Assembly (NCBI GenBank): GCA_026399835.1
Contig: JAPLQE010000067.1
Coordinates: 22,806-86,805, forward strand
DNA from: Burkholderiales bacterium
GTDB lineage: Bacteria > Pseudomonadota > Gammaproteobacteria > Burkholderiales > Burkholderiaceae_E
Direction of reading: 5' to 3'
Length of the DNA stretch: 64,000 bases
Of this stretch, positions 56,480 through 64,000 are shown piece after piece (position 1 is the first letter of the stretch; each line of letters opens with the position of its first letter). A model generated the notes under the pieces. The model did no database searches. It had not been told where the DNA came from and saw only the letters and a program-made list of their open reading frames with translations. A program made the position numbers and the translations under genes.

Positions 56480-57112
56480 TCAGGCCTTCTTGTCTTCGCC
56501 GATCAGCAGACGGGTATCGGAGAGGTAGGTGTGCGGCGGAACGTCGAGATTGGCGTTGGCCGGCTTGTTCTTGAACACCCGTCCGGCCATGTCGAAGGTC
56601 GAGCCGTGGCAGGGGCACAGGAAGCCACCCTGCCAGTCGTCGGGCAGCGAGGGCTGGGCGCCGGGCTGGAACTTGTCGGACGGCGAGCAGCCCAGATGCG
56701 AGCAGATGCCCACGACCACCAGGTATTCGGGCTTGATCGAGCGGGCCGCGTTCTTCGCGTAGGGCGGCGTCGGGATCTGGTAGGACTTCTCGGAGTTCGG
56801 GTCCAGCAGCTGCGACTCGACCTTCTTCAGGCCCTCGAGCATCTCGGGCGTGCGGCGGACGATCCACACCGGATTGCCGCGCCACTCCACGCGACGCAGT
56901 TCGCCCGGCGCCATGCCGGCGATGTCGGCCTCGACCGGCGCACCGGCGGCCTTGGCCCGCTCGGAGGGCTGGAAGGTGCTGACGAAGGGGATCAGGCAGG
57001 CGGCGCCGCCGACTGCGCCCACGGCGCCGGTGACGGCGATCGCGTTGCGGCGCGAGGGGTCCAGGGACGACGGGGGCGTGAACGACACGCTGCTCGAGGA
57101 TTGATCAGCCAT
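56480..57112 (-). CDS. petA: Rieske iron-sulfur protein of the bc1 complex
   Basis: A 210-residue protein. An N-terminal Tat-type signal-anchor (DPSRRNAIAVTGAVGAVGGAA) holds it in the membrane. The 2Fe-2S cluster is bound by CSHLGC and CPCHGS with the usual disulfide cysteines. The start at 57112 is the Met of MADQSSSSVSF. First gene of petABC; a TAGAAT on the minus strand about 60 bases upstream (57173-57178) could be its -10 box. Confidence 0.96.
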   Translation of the reverse strand: MADQSSSSVSFTPPSSLDPSRRNAIAVTGAVGAVGGAACLIPFVSTFQPSERAKAAGAPVEADIAGMAPGELRRVEWRGNPVWIVRRTPEMLEGLKKVESQLLDPNSEKSYQIPTPPYAKNAARSIKPEYLVVVGICSHLGCSPSDKFQPGAQPSLPDDWQGGFLCPCHGSTFDMAGRVFKNKPANANLDVPPHTYLSDTRLLIGEDKKA

Positions 57113-57495
57113 TGAAACCTCGGTGAGGGGTCGGGGATGGCGAACTCGGCCGCCCCCGGACGACAACCCGAGATTCTAGCTTATTGCGCCGCAACGGCGA
57201 AAGCGCGGGGACATGCACCGGGTCCGTGCATCGCGGGCCGCAACGCCGGGCGACGGTACGACCGGAGCGCCGGGCGCACATTGCCCGGCACGTTGCCGAT
57301 CGTGCCGGGGCCGATCGCGCCGCGAACGTGTCGACATGGTGGCCGGAAGTGCATCGGTCAGCGATTCCGCAACGCTCGGACACGTTCTGCGCACCCCGGT
57401 GCGAGCATCGGGCAGGGGTCGCATGCTACGTTCCGACAGCCGCGGGCAACGATCCCGCGCGTCCTTTTTCCATACACAAGACGGGGAACCTGAAG
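57113..57495. other. Divergent intergenic region between petA and mscL
   Basis: A 383-base non-coding stretch that must contain the petABC and mscL promoters. A TAGAAT at 57173-57178 (read on the minus strand) is the only promoter-like box I would note. No RNA fold or gene is seen. Confidence 0.5.
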
Positions 57496-57942
57496 ATGAG
57501 CCTGCTGTCCGAGTTTCGCGAGTTTGCAGTCAAGGGGAATGCGTTCGACCTGGCGGTCGGCGTGATCATCGGCGCGGCCTTCGGCAAGATCGTCGACTCG
57601 ATGGTCGGTGACTTGATCATGCCGTTCGTCTCGGCGCTGGTCGGCGGGAAGGTCGACTTCTCAAACATGTACTTGCTGCTCGGCACGCTTCCCGACGGCA
57701 TCGCGAACAACCTCGACGCGATCAAGAAGGCCGGCGTGCCGGTGTTCGCCTACGGCAGCTTCCTCACCATCCTGATCAACTTCATCCTGCTGGCCTTCGT
57801 GATCTTCATGCTGGTCCGCTACCTCGGCCGCTTGAAGGCGAAGTTCGTCGCCGAGGAAGCGGCGGCGCCGCCGGCGCCCCCGCCGGCCGCCGAAGTGCTG
57901 CTGGCCGAGATCCGCGACGAGCTCAAGCGCCGCCCGGCCTGA
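57496..57942 (+). CDS. mscL: Large-conductance mechanosensitive channel MscL
   Basis: A 148-residue pentameric channel that opens on severe hypo-osmotic shock. The first helix [31 protein letters not shown] (TM1, pore-lining, in part) and TM2 ([21 protein letters not shown]) are canonical. The cytoplasmic helix at the C-terminus is Ala/Pro/Glu-rich. A GAA-rich ribosome site precedes the ATG. Convergent with the Nif3-like gene. Confidence 0.96.
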   Translation: MSLLSEFREFAVKGNAFDLAVGVIIGAAFGKIVDSMVGDLIMPFVSALVGGKVDFSNMYLLLGTLPDGIANNLDAIKKAGVPVFAYGSFLTILINFILLAFVIFMLVRYLGRLKAKFVAEEAAAPPAPPPAAEVLLAEIRDELKRRPA

Positions 57943-57966
57943 GCGCTCGGGCCGACCCGCCCCGGC

Positions 57967-58767
57967 TCAGACCGGGTTCGGGTCGTCCACGAAGTCCACC
58001 TCGATCCCGAAGCGCGCGGCCACGGCCGCACCCAGCGCCAGCACGCCGAAGCGCTCGGTTGCATGGTGGCCGGCGGCGACGTAGACGACGCCGGCCTCGC
58101 GAGCCAGATGGGTGGTGCGTTCGGCGATCTCGCCGCTGACGAACGCATCCGCGCCGGCATCGATCGCCTGCTGCAGCATGTCCTGCGCGGCGCCGGTGCA
58201 CCAGGCGACGCGCCGGATCGGGCGCCGCAGGTCGCCCACCAGCAGCGGCGCCCGGTCGAGCGCCCCACGCAGCCGCTCGCCGAGCGCCTCGGCACCGATC
58301 GGGGCCGGCAGCTCGGCGATCCGCAGCAGGCCGTCCCGCCCGAAGGCCTCGCCGTCCGGCCAGCCGAGCCGCCGCGCGAGCTGCACGTTGTTGCCCAGCT
58401 CGGGGTGCACGTCCAGCGGCAGGTGGTAGGCGTACAGCCCGATGCCGTGCGACAGCAGCGTCGCGAGCCGTTCGCGCTTGACCGCGACCACGCGGGGATC
58501 CTCGCCGCGCCAGAACCAGCCGTGATGGACGAGGATCGCCTGCGCGCCGCGCGCGGCCGCCGCCTTCACCAGCGCGAGGCTCGCGGTGACCCCGGTGACC
58601 ATGCGCCGCACGTCGGCATCGCCTTCCACCTGCAGGCCGTTCGGGCAATAATCGTCGAAGCGCCGTGCCTCGAGCAGCCCGTCGAGCCACGCGGCGAGAT
58701 CCGCGCGCGACACCGATCGCGCCGCACCCAGACCGCCCCGCAGCCCTCCGTCCTCGTTCGCGTTCAT
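57967..58767 (-). CDS. Nif3-like dinuclear metal centre protein
   Basis: A 266-residue protein of the Nif3/YbgI family: FDDYCPNGLQVEGDADVRR, the metal-binding ILVHHGWFWRG (HH pair) and YAYHLPLDVHPELGNN, and C-terminal AGADAFVSGEIAERTTHLAREAG and GHHATERFG. Family members form hexamers with two metal ions; function uncertain, perhaps GTP cyclohydrolase-like or chaperone. The ATG at 58767 overlaps the divergent protease ATG by two bases. A GTG at 58713 (opening VSRADLAAWLDGLL) is a better match to homologues and may be the true start. Confidence 0.9.
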   Translation of the reverse strand: MNANEDGGLRGGLGAARSVSRADLAAWLDGLLEARRFDDYCPNGLQVEGDADVRRMVTGVTASLALVKAAAARGAQAILVHHGWFWRGEDPRVVAVKRERLATLLSHGIGLYAYHLPLDVHPELGNNVQLARRLGWPDGEAFGRDGLLRIAELPAPIGAEALGERLRGALDRAPLLVGDLRRPIRRVAWCTGAAQDMLQQAIDAGADAFVSGEIAERTTHLAREAGVVYVAAGHHATERFGVLALGAAVAARFGIEVDFVDDPNPV

Positions 58768-59932
58768 GCTCAAGAAGCTCTGGTTGACGTTCGCCCAGGC
58801 GGTGACGGTCGGGCTCGCCGGTGTCTTCGTCGTCGCGACGCTGAGACCCGAGTGGCTGCCCGAGCGGCTCGCGCAGCCCGCCCCGATCCCTTCGCCGGTC
58901 CGCGAGGCTCCGGCCCCCGGGGCCGCCGCCGGCGCGCCGACCGCGTCGATTCTGTCATACGCCGAAGCGGCCCGCCGTGCGACGCCCACCGTGGTCAACG
59001 TCTTCACGACCAAGGAGACCCGCGCGGCCCCCGATCATCCGTTCTTCAGCGACCCGCTGTTCCGCCGCTTCTTCGGCGACCAGCAGCGCCGCCAGCAGAC
59101 CTCGAGCCTCGGCTCGGGCGTGGTGGTCGGCGACGACGGCACGATCCTCACCAACCATCACGTCGTGGACGGCGCCGACGGCATCGAGGTGCTGCTGGCC
59201 GACGGCCGCCGCGCCAAGGCCAAGCTCGTCGGCTCCGACCCCGAGACCGACCTCGCGGTGCTGCGCATCGATCTGCCCGGCGTGCCCTCGATCGTGCTGG
59301 CCGACTCGGACAACGCGAAGATCGGCGACGTGGTGCTCGCGATCGGCAATCCGTTCGGCGTCGGGCAGACGGTCACGATGGGCATCGTCTCGGCGCTCGG
59401 CCGCACGCAGCTCGGCATCAATACCTTCGAGAACTTCATCCAGACCGATGCGGCGATCAACCCGGGCAACTCGGGCGGCGCGCTGGTCGATACCGAAGGC
59501 CGGCTGCTCGGCATCAATACCGCGATCTACTCGCGCAGCGGCGGCTCGCTCGGCATCGGCTTCGCGATCCCGACCTCGACCGCGCGCAATGTCATGGAGC
59601 AGATCGTGCGCAACGGCGCGGTCGTGCGCGGCTACATCGGGGTCGAGCCCCAGGACGTCACGCCCGAACTCGCCCAGGCGTTCAAGCTGCCGCGCAAGGA
59701 TGGCGCGATCATCGCCGGGGTGATGAAGGGCGGCCCGGCCGACAAGGCGGGCGTGCGCACCGGGGACATCCTGATCGAGGTCGAAGGCCGATCGGTCACG
59801 AACACGGCGACGATGCTCAACGTCATCGCCCAGCTGCAGCCGGGCACCACCGGCCGGTTCACGTTCGTGCGCGACGGCCGCGACACGGTGCTGCCGATCA
59901 CCGTCGGGCGCCGGCCCAAGCCGGGCCAGTAG
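58766..59932 (+). CDS. DegS/DegQ-type trypsin-like serine protease
   Basis: A 388-residue periplasmic protease. The N-terminal helix (about 6-26) is uncleaved-looking and serves as an anchor, as in DegS. The catalytic triad is His in TNHHVVDG, Asp in ETDLAVLRI and Ser in NPGNSGGAL. One PDZ domain (about 280-380) ends the protein, in contrast to the two of DegP. Probable role: periplasmic stress sensing or quality control. The start codon lies over the Nif3 start on the opposite strand; no room is left for a promoter unless it lies inside the Nif3 gene. Confidence 0.93.
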   Translation: MLKKLWLTFAQAVTVGLAGVFVVATLRPEWLPERLAQPAPIPSPVREAPAPGAAAGAPTASILSYAEAARRATPTVVNVFTTKETRAAPDHPFFSDPLFRRFFGDQQRRQQTSSLGSGVVVGDDGTILTNHHVVDGADGIEVLLADGRRAKAKLVGSDPETDLAVLRIDLPGVPSIVLADSDNAKIGDVVLAIGNPFGVGQTVTMGIVSALGRTQLGINTFENFIQTDAAINPGNSGGALVDTEGRLLGINTAIYSRSGGSLGIGFAIPTSTARNVMEQIVRNGAVVRGYIGVEPQDVTPELAQAFKLPRKDGAIIAGVMKGGPADKAGVRTGDILIEVEGRSVTNTATMLNVIAQLQPGTTGRFTFVRDGRDTVLPITVGRRPKPGQ

Positions 59933-59970
59933 GCGCGGGGCTGTAGGGTCGGGTCAGTAGGCGCGGGGCG
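59927..59970. repeat. 15-bp direct repeat after the DegS-like gene
   Basis: The sequence cagtaggcgcggggc occurs twice (59927-59941 and about 59956-59970), the first copy covering the protease stop codon. It may be a duplication of the gene end; no hairpin or T-run is present. Confidence 0.6.
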
Positions 59971-60003
59971 GTCGGCGCCGGGCGGCGCGCGGGCCCCGGA
60001 CGC

Positions 60004-61386
60004 TCAGCCCTGCTGCAGCAGCAGGCCGGCCGGCGTGACCGTGCCGGCGAGGCGCGTCGCGCGACGCGAGAACACGAAGTCGTCGAGCGCGTCGTCGGGC
60101 GCGAGGCCGCCCTCGTTCGTCAGCAGCAGCAGTTCGCCCGGCGCCCCGGGTGCGAGGCCGGGACGGTCCGAGCCGAGCGACAGCCGTCCGCCGGCCACCG
60201 CGCGGCGCCACAGCGCCGTGCCCGGATGCGGGCAGTCGGCGTCGACCAGCACCGCCCTCGCCTGCCGGCGCAGCCGCGCCTGGTACTCGAGCCAGCGAAG
60301 CTCCTCGGCCGCGTCGGTGCCGACGTTGCTGTCGCTGCCGACCGACAGCCGTCCGCCGGCGGCGAACCAGTCCTCGATCGGAAAGAAGCCGTCGCCGAGG
60401 TTGGCCTCGGTGGTGGTGCACACGCACACGGTGGCGCCGCGCGTGCGGACCTCGCGCAGCTCGGAGGCCGTCGCATGGGTGGCGTGGACCAGCGTCCAGC
60501 GGTGATCGACCGCGGCGTGCTCGCACAGCCAGGCGATCGGAGTCTGGCCGAGCGCGGCACGCGCGTCGCGGACCTCGGCAGGCTGCTCGGAGACGTGGAT
60601 GTGGACCGGGCAGTCGGGCATCAGCGCCTCGCGCAGCTCCAGCAGCCAGCGCAGGTCCTCGGGGTCGCAGGCGCGCAGCGAGTGCGGCGCGAGACCGATC
60701 CTCAGCATGCCGCGCGACGCCGGATCGGCGGCCTGCCCGAGCAGCGCCTCGATCAGGCGGCGGTAGTCGTCGCGGGCGAGCGCGAAGCGCGCCTGGCGCG
60801 GCCCGAGCTCGGCGCGTCCGAAGCCGCCCCAGCGGTAGAGCACCGGCAGCAGCAGCAGCGAGATGCCGGCGGCGGCGGCGGCACGGACCAGCGCCTGCGC
60901 CGACTCGAGCGCGGTCGCGAGCGAGGCGCGCCGGCCGGGCTCGCCGCCCAGCCGGTGCAGGTAGTGGAACTCGGCGACCGAGGTGTAGCCGGCAGCCCTG
61001 AGGCGGCGGTAGAGCGTGGTGGCCGTGCGCTCGAGGCCGGCGGCGTCGAGCGTGGCCAGCGAGCCGTACATGCGCTCGCGCCAGGTCCAGAACGAGTCGC
61101 CGTGGCCGCCGGCGCGCTCGGCCATGCCCGCGATGCCGTGCTGGAACGCATGGCAGTGCGCATCGGGCAGGCCGGGCACGACGAGGTCCGCGATCGCGTC
61201 GGCGGGCGTCGCCGCATCGCGACACGCGGTCCCGAGGAGCTTGGTGAGCGGATCGGCCGGCACGGCGGCAGCGGGGGCGTCGTCGATCGACGCGATGCGT
61301 CCGTCCTCGCCGACGTGCAGGCGCACGTGCGGACGCCATCCCGACTCGGTGAGCGCCCAGCGGGCGTCGATGCGGATCATCGGCAC
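60004..61386 (-). CDS. hutF: Formimidoylglutamate deiminase HutF
   Basis: Histidine degradation by the Pseudomonas-type route: formimidoylglutamate to formylglutamate. A 460-residue amidohydrolase with metal ligands in DAHCHAFQHG (about 75-84), the conserved HYLHRLGG region, HVSEQPAEV (about 273-281), HATHAT and the GSDSNVGTDAAEE segment that carries the metal Asp. The GTG at 61386 or the ATG at 61380 are both possible starts. Divergent from hutI with only about 32 bases between them. Confidence 0.93.
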   Translation of the reverse strand: MPMIRIDARWALTESGWRPHVRLHVGEDGRIASIDDAPAAAVPADPLTKLLGTACRDAATPADAIADLVVPGLPDAHCHAFQHGIAGMAERAGGHGDSFWTWRERMYGSLATLDAAGLERTATTLYRRLRAAGYTSVAEFHYLHRLGGEPGRRASLATALESAQALVRAAAAAGISLLLLPVLYRWGGFGRAELGPRQARFALARDDYRRLIEALLGQAADPASRGMLRIGLAPHSLRACDPEDLRWLLELREALMPDCPVHIHVSEQPAEVRDARAALGQTPIAWLCEHAAVDHRWTLVHATHATASELREVRTRGATVCVCTTTEANLGDGFFPIEDWFAAGGRLSVGSDSNVGTDAAEELRWLEYQARLRRQARAVLVDADCPHPGTALWRRAVAGGRLSLGSDRPGLAPGAPGELLLLTNEGGLAPDDALDDFVFSRRATRLAGTVTPAGLLLQQG

Positions 61387-61418
61387 TATGATACGGAGAT
61401 GGCAGGGAAAGCCGAAAC

Positions 61419-62636
61419 ATGAAGGTCGACGCCGTCATCGAGCACTGCCACGCGGCGACGATGGCCGGCGGCGGGCTCGGCGAGGTCCGGGACGCGCTCG
61501 TCGCGCTCTCCGAGGGGCGCATCGCGTGGGTCGGCCCGCGCGCCGAGGCGCCGCGCTTCGAGGCTGCCGCGGGGGACGGTGCCCCGCCCGCCCACGACGC
61601 GCGAGGCGGCTGGCTGACACCCGGACTGGTCGATGCGCACACCCACCTCGTCTACGCCGGCGACCGCGCCCACGAGTTCGAGATGCGGCTCGAAGGCGCG
61701 AGCTACGAGGACGTCGCGCGGGCCGGCGGCGGCATCCTGTCGACGGTGCGCGCGACCCGCGCCGCCGACGAGGCGACGCTCGTGCTGGCGGCGTCGAAGC
61801 GCCTCGAGCGACTGCTCGCCGAGGGCGTGACCACCGTCGAGATCAAGTCGGGCTACGGCCTCGACGCCGACACCGAGCTGCGGATGCTGCGGGTCGCGCG
61901 CGCGCTCGGCACCGCGCACGGCGTGCGCGTCGCGACCACGCTGCTCGCCGCGCACGCGCTGCCGCCCGAGTACGCGGGCCGGGCCGACGACTACATCGAC
62001 GCGATCGTCTCGGACTGGCTGCCGCGCGCAGCACGCGAGGGCCTGGCCGACGCGGTCGACGCGTTCTGCGAGCGGATCGCGTTCAGCCCCGCGCAGTGCG
62101 CCCGCGTGTTCGACGCCGGGCGCGCGCTCGGCCTGCCGGTCAAGCTGCACGCCGATCAGCTCTCCGACCTCGGCGGCGCCGCACTGGCCGCGAGCCATGG
62201 CGCGCTGTCGGCCGACCACCTCGAATGGACCGACGAGGCCGGCGTGGCCGCGATGGCGGCGGCCGGCACGGTGGCGATGCTGCTGCCGGGCGCGTTCTAC
62301 TTCCTGCGCGAGACCCGGCTGCCCCCGGTCGACGCGCTGCGCAGGCACCGCGTCCCGATCGCGATCGCCACCGACTGCAATCCCGGCTCCTCGCCGCTCG
62401 TCTCGCCGCTGCTCGCGATGAACATGGCCTGCACGCTGTTCCGGCTCACGCCCACCGAAGCGCTCGCCGGCCTCACCGTGCACGCGGCCCGCGCGCTCGG
62501 GCTGCACCGCGAGCTGGGCACGATCGAGCCGGGACGGCGGGCCGACCTGGCCCTGTGGGACATCGGGCGCCCGGCCGAGCTCGCCTGCGCGATGGGCGCC
62601 GCGCCGCTCGTCAAGCGCTGGCAGGGCGGGCGTTGA
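61419..62636 (+). CDS. hutI: Imidazolonepropionase
   Basis: Hydrolyses imidazolonepropionate to formimidoylglutamate, the substrate of HutF. A 405-residue amidohydrolase with [16 protein letters not shown] (metal His pair, about 71-86), the family signature [14 protein letters not shown], the metal ligands in [10 protein letters not shown] and DCNPGSSP. Divergent from hutF. The genes for the first two steps (hutH, hutU) and the HutC regulator are not in the window. The stop overlaps the TTG start of the following kinase gene. Confidence 0.95.
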   Translation: MKVDAVIEHCHAATMAGGGLGEVRDALVALSEGRIAWVGPRAEAPRFEAAAGDGAPPAHDARGGWLTPGLVDAHTHLVYAGDRAHEFEMRLEGASYEDVARAGGGILSTVRATRAADEATLVLAASKRLERLLAEGVTTVEIKSGYGLDADTELRMLRVARALGTAHGVRVATTLLAAHALPPEYAGRADDYIDAIVSDWLPRAAREGLADAVDAFCERIAFSPAQCARVFDAGRALGLPVKLHADQLSDLGGAALAASHGALSADHLEWTDEAGVAAMAAAGTVAMLLPGAFYFLRETRLPPVDALRRHRVPIAIATDCNPGSSPLVSPLLAMNMACTLFRLTPTEALAGLTVHAARALGLHRELGTIEPGRRADLALWDIGRPAELACAMGAAPLVKRWQGGR

Positions 62637-64000
62637 GCGCGCAGCCGCGAGCCGACGACGGGCCGGCCCGGCCGATCGGGCTCGAGGCGGTCTGGCAGCA
62701 CGCGCCGCTCGGCATGGCGCTGATCGATGCCGACCTGCGCTTCGTGGCCATCAACGAGCGGCTCGCCGAGATCAACGGCGCGTCGGTCGAGGTGCACCTC
62801 GGCCGCAGCATGCGCGAGATGGTGCCCGACCTGACCGCGCAGGGCGAGGCGATGCTGCGCCGCGTGATCGAGACCGGCGAGCCGCTGCACGACATCGAGA
62901 TCGTCGGCGAGACGCCGGCGCAGCCCGGCGTGCGGCGCGTGTGGGTCGAGCAGTTCGTGCCGATGCGCGATGCGCGCGGGGACGTGGTGTCGGTCAGCGT
63001 CGTCGCGACCGAGGTCACGGCCGAGCGGCGTGCCCAGGCCGAGCGTGCGCACGCCGAGGCGAAGCGGCGCGAGAGCGAGGCGCAGCTGGCGCTGGCGCTC
63101 GAGGCCGGGCAGCTCGGCTTCTGGGACCTTCACCTCCCCAGCGGGCGCGCCACCTACGGCGGGCAGTGGGCGGCGATGCTCGGCCACGAGCCGGCGGAGC
63201 TGCCCCCGCACATCGACGCCTGGCGCGAGCGCGTGCATCCAGAGGACCTGGAGCGGGCGAGCGCCCTGCTGGAGGCTCACATCGACGGCCACACGCCGCT
63301 CTACGAGTGCGAGCACCGGCTGCGCGACCGGCAGGGCGACTGGGTCTGGGTGCTCGCCCGCGGCCGCGTCGTCGAGCGCGACGCGAATCGGCGCGCGGTC
63401 CGCGTCGTCGGCACTCACCTCGACGTCACCGAGCTGCGCTCGGCGATCGAGGCGCTGCACGAGACCGACCGGCGCAAGGACGAGTTCCTCGCGATGCTCG
63501 GCCACGAGCTGCGCAACCCGCTCGCCGGGCTGACCAACGCGGTGCGGGTGCTGGCGGACGACGCATCGCTCGCCGACGCGAGCCGGCAGGCGGCCGCGAT
63601 CGCGCGGCGCCAGCTCCGGCAGCTGCGTCGGCTGGTCGACGACCTGCTCGACGTGTCCCGGATCACGCACGGCCACATCGAGCTGCTGGTGGAGACGGTG
63701 ACCGCCGAGTCCGCACTCGGGGCGGCCGTCGACGGCGTGCGCACGACCAGCGATGCCCGCGGCCACCGCCTGGTGCTGGAGCCGCCGCTGCCGTCGCTCG
63801 CGATCCGCGCCGACCGGGCCCGGCTCGCGCAGATCCTCGACAACCTGCTGCACAACGCCTGCAAGTACACGCCGCCCGGCGGCACGATCACCGTGTCGGC
63901 CCGCAGCGAGGGGGCGTTCGTGGCGCTGCGGGTCGCCGACACCGGCATCGGCCTAGACGCCGACGCCCTCGGGCGGGTGTTCGAGCCGTTCACGCAGGTC
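62633..64000 (+). CDS. PAS-domain sensor histidine kinase, 3' end outside the window
   Basis: At least 456 residues. The likely start is TTG at 62633, overlapping the hutI stop (TTGA); a Met at 62714 is a poorer choice because it cuts into the first PAS domain. Two PAS domains are visible: [20 protein letters not shown] (about 18-130) and a PAS_3 type ([20 protein letters not shown] to HLDVTE, about 150-270). A HisKA H-box follows ([11 protein letters not shown], about 290), then the N box ([13 protein letters not shown]) and G1 (DTGIGL) of the HATPase. A receiver domain may follow beyond the edge. Confidence 0.9.
   Translation, partial: MSAQPRADDGPARPIGLEAVWQHAPLGMALIDADLRFVAINERLAEINGASVEVHLGRSMREMVPDLTAQGEAMLRRVIETGEPLHDIEIVGETPAQPGVRRVWVEQFVPMRDARGDVVSVSVVATEVTAERRAQAERAHAEAKRRESEAQLALALEAGQLGFWDLHLPSGRATYGGQWAAMLGHEPAELPPHIDAWRERVHPEDLERASALLEAHIDGHTPLYECEHRLRDRQGDWVWVLARGRVVERDANRRAVRVVGTHLDVTELRSAIEALHETDRRKDEFLAMLGHELRNPLAGLTNAVRVLADDASLADASRQAAAIARRQLRQLRRLVDDLLDVSRITHGHIELLVETVTAESALGAAVDGVRTTSDARGHRLVLEPPLPSLAIRADRARLAQILDNLLHNACKYTPPGGTITVSARSEGAFVALRVADTGIGLDADALGRVFEPFTQV

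Noticed and set aside
61387..61418. HutC operator between hutF and hutI
   Set aside because: The 32-base spacer has no convincing inverted repeat.

Overview
The window is GC-rich DNA (about 70% G+C by eye) from a betaproteobacterium, most likely Burkholderiales. The evidence is gene order and gene families rather than a 16S gene: petA-petB-petC followed by sspA-sspB, the DUF971-ubiE-Tim44-ubiJ ubiquinone block, a 1345-residue DUF3683/FAD/4Fe-4S protein beside ilvA, and hemA-prfA-prmC-grxD. Coding density is very high. Many adjacent genes overlap by 4 bases (ATGA, GTGA or TTGA). There are no insertion sequences, no prophage and no CRISPR array; one tRNA gene, tRNA-Thr(UGU), is present.

Layout. 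1-9583: the end of a GGDEF-EAL protein, an HNH nuclease, an L-asparaginase, then a minus-strand run (SDR, metallophosphoesterase, a 575-residue unknown protein, DUF971, ubiE, Tim44-like, ubiJ). 9584-19862: a TetR regulator followed by what looks like one catabolic operon: a CUT1 sugar-type ABC importer (binding protein, two permeases, ATPase), translationally coupled to a three-subunit molybdenum hydroxylase and a tartronate-semialdehyde-reductase-like enzyme. Two matching palindromes sharing the half-site TATCGTC, one before tetR and one over the -35 of the ABC operon, are good candidates for the TetR operators. 19881-28564: a Bug-type binding protein, an SGNH-like lipoprotein, a coiled-coil protein, an acyl-CoA ligase/acyl-CoA dehydrogenase/DUF6285/phosphotransferase operon and a secreted lipase-like protein.

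28750-40118 holds two damaged loci. A short-chain dehydrogenase has lost its N-terminal cofactor-binding half exactly at the stop codon of the DUF3683 gene. Between ilvA and hemA is a two-component locus (response regulator, FecR-like protein, CHASE2 histidine kinase) in which gene order and several gene ends survive but the interiors are deleted and frameshifted. Between them lie a YqaA-like membrane protein, a galactose-oxidase-like lipoprotein with all copper ligands and a 22-proline tract, and ilvA.

40146-64000: haem and translation-termination genes (hemA, prfA, prmC), grxD with a clear sigma-70 promoter, twin small membrane proteins, a Rieske dioxygenase divergent from a LysR gene coupled to ubiX, a CYTH-CHAD protein with an acidic repeat tail, stress and c-di-GMP-related small genes, tRNA-Thr, sspAB, the cytochrome bc1 operon with a strong terminator, mscL, a Nif3-like protein whose start codon overlaps that of a DegS-like protease, the divergent hutF/hutI pair, and a PAS histidine kinase cut by the window end. 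The two parts most deserving attention are the TetR/ABC importer/molybdenum hydroxylase system and the eroded two-component locus.
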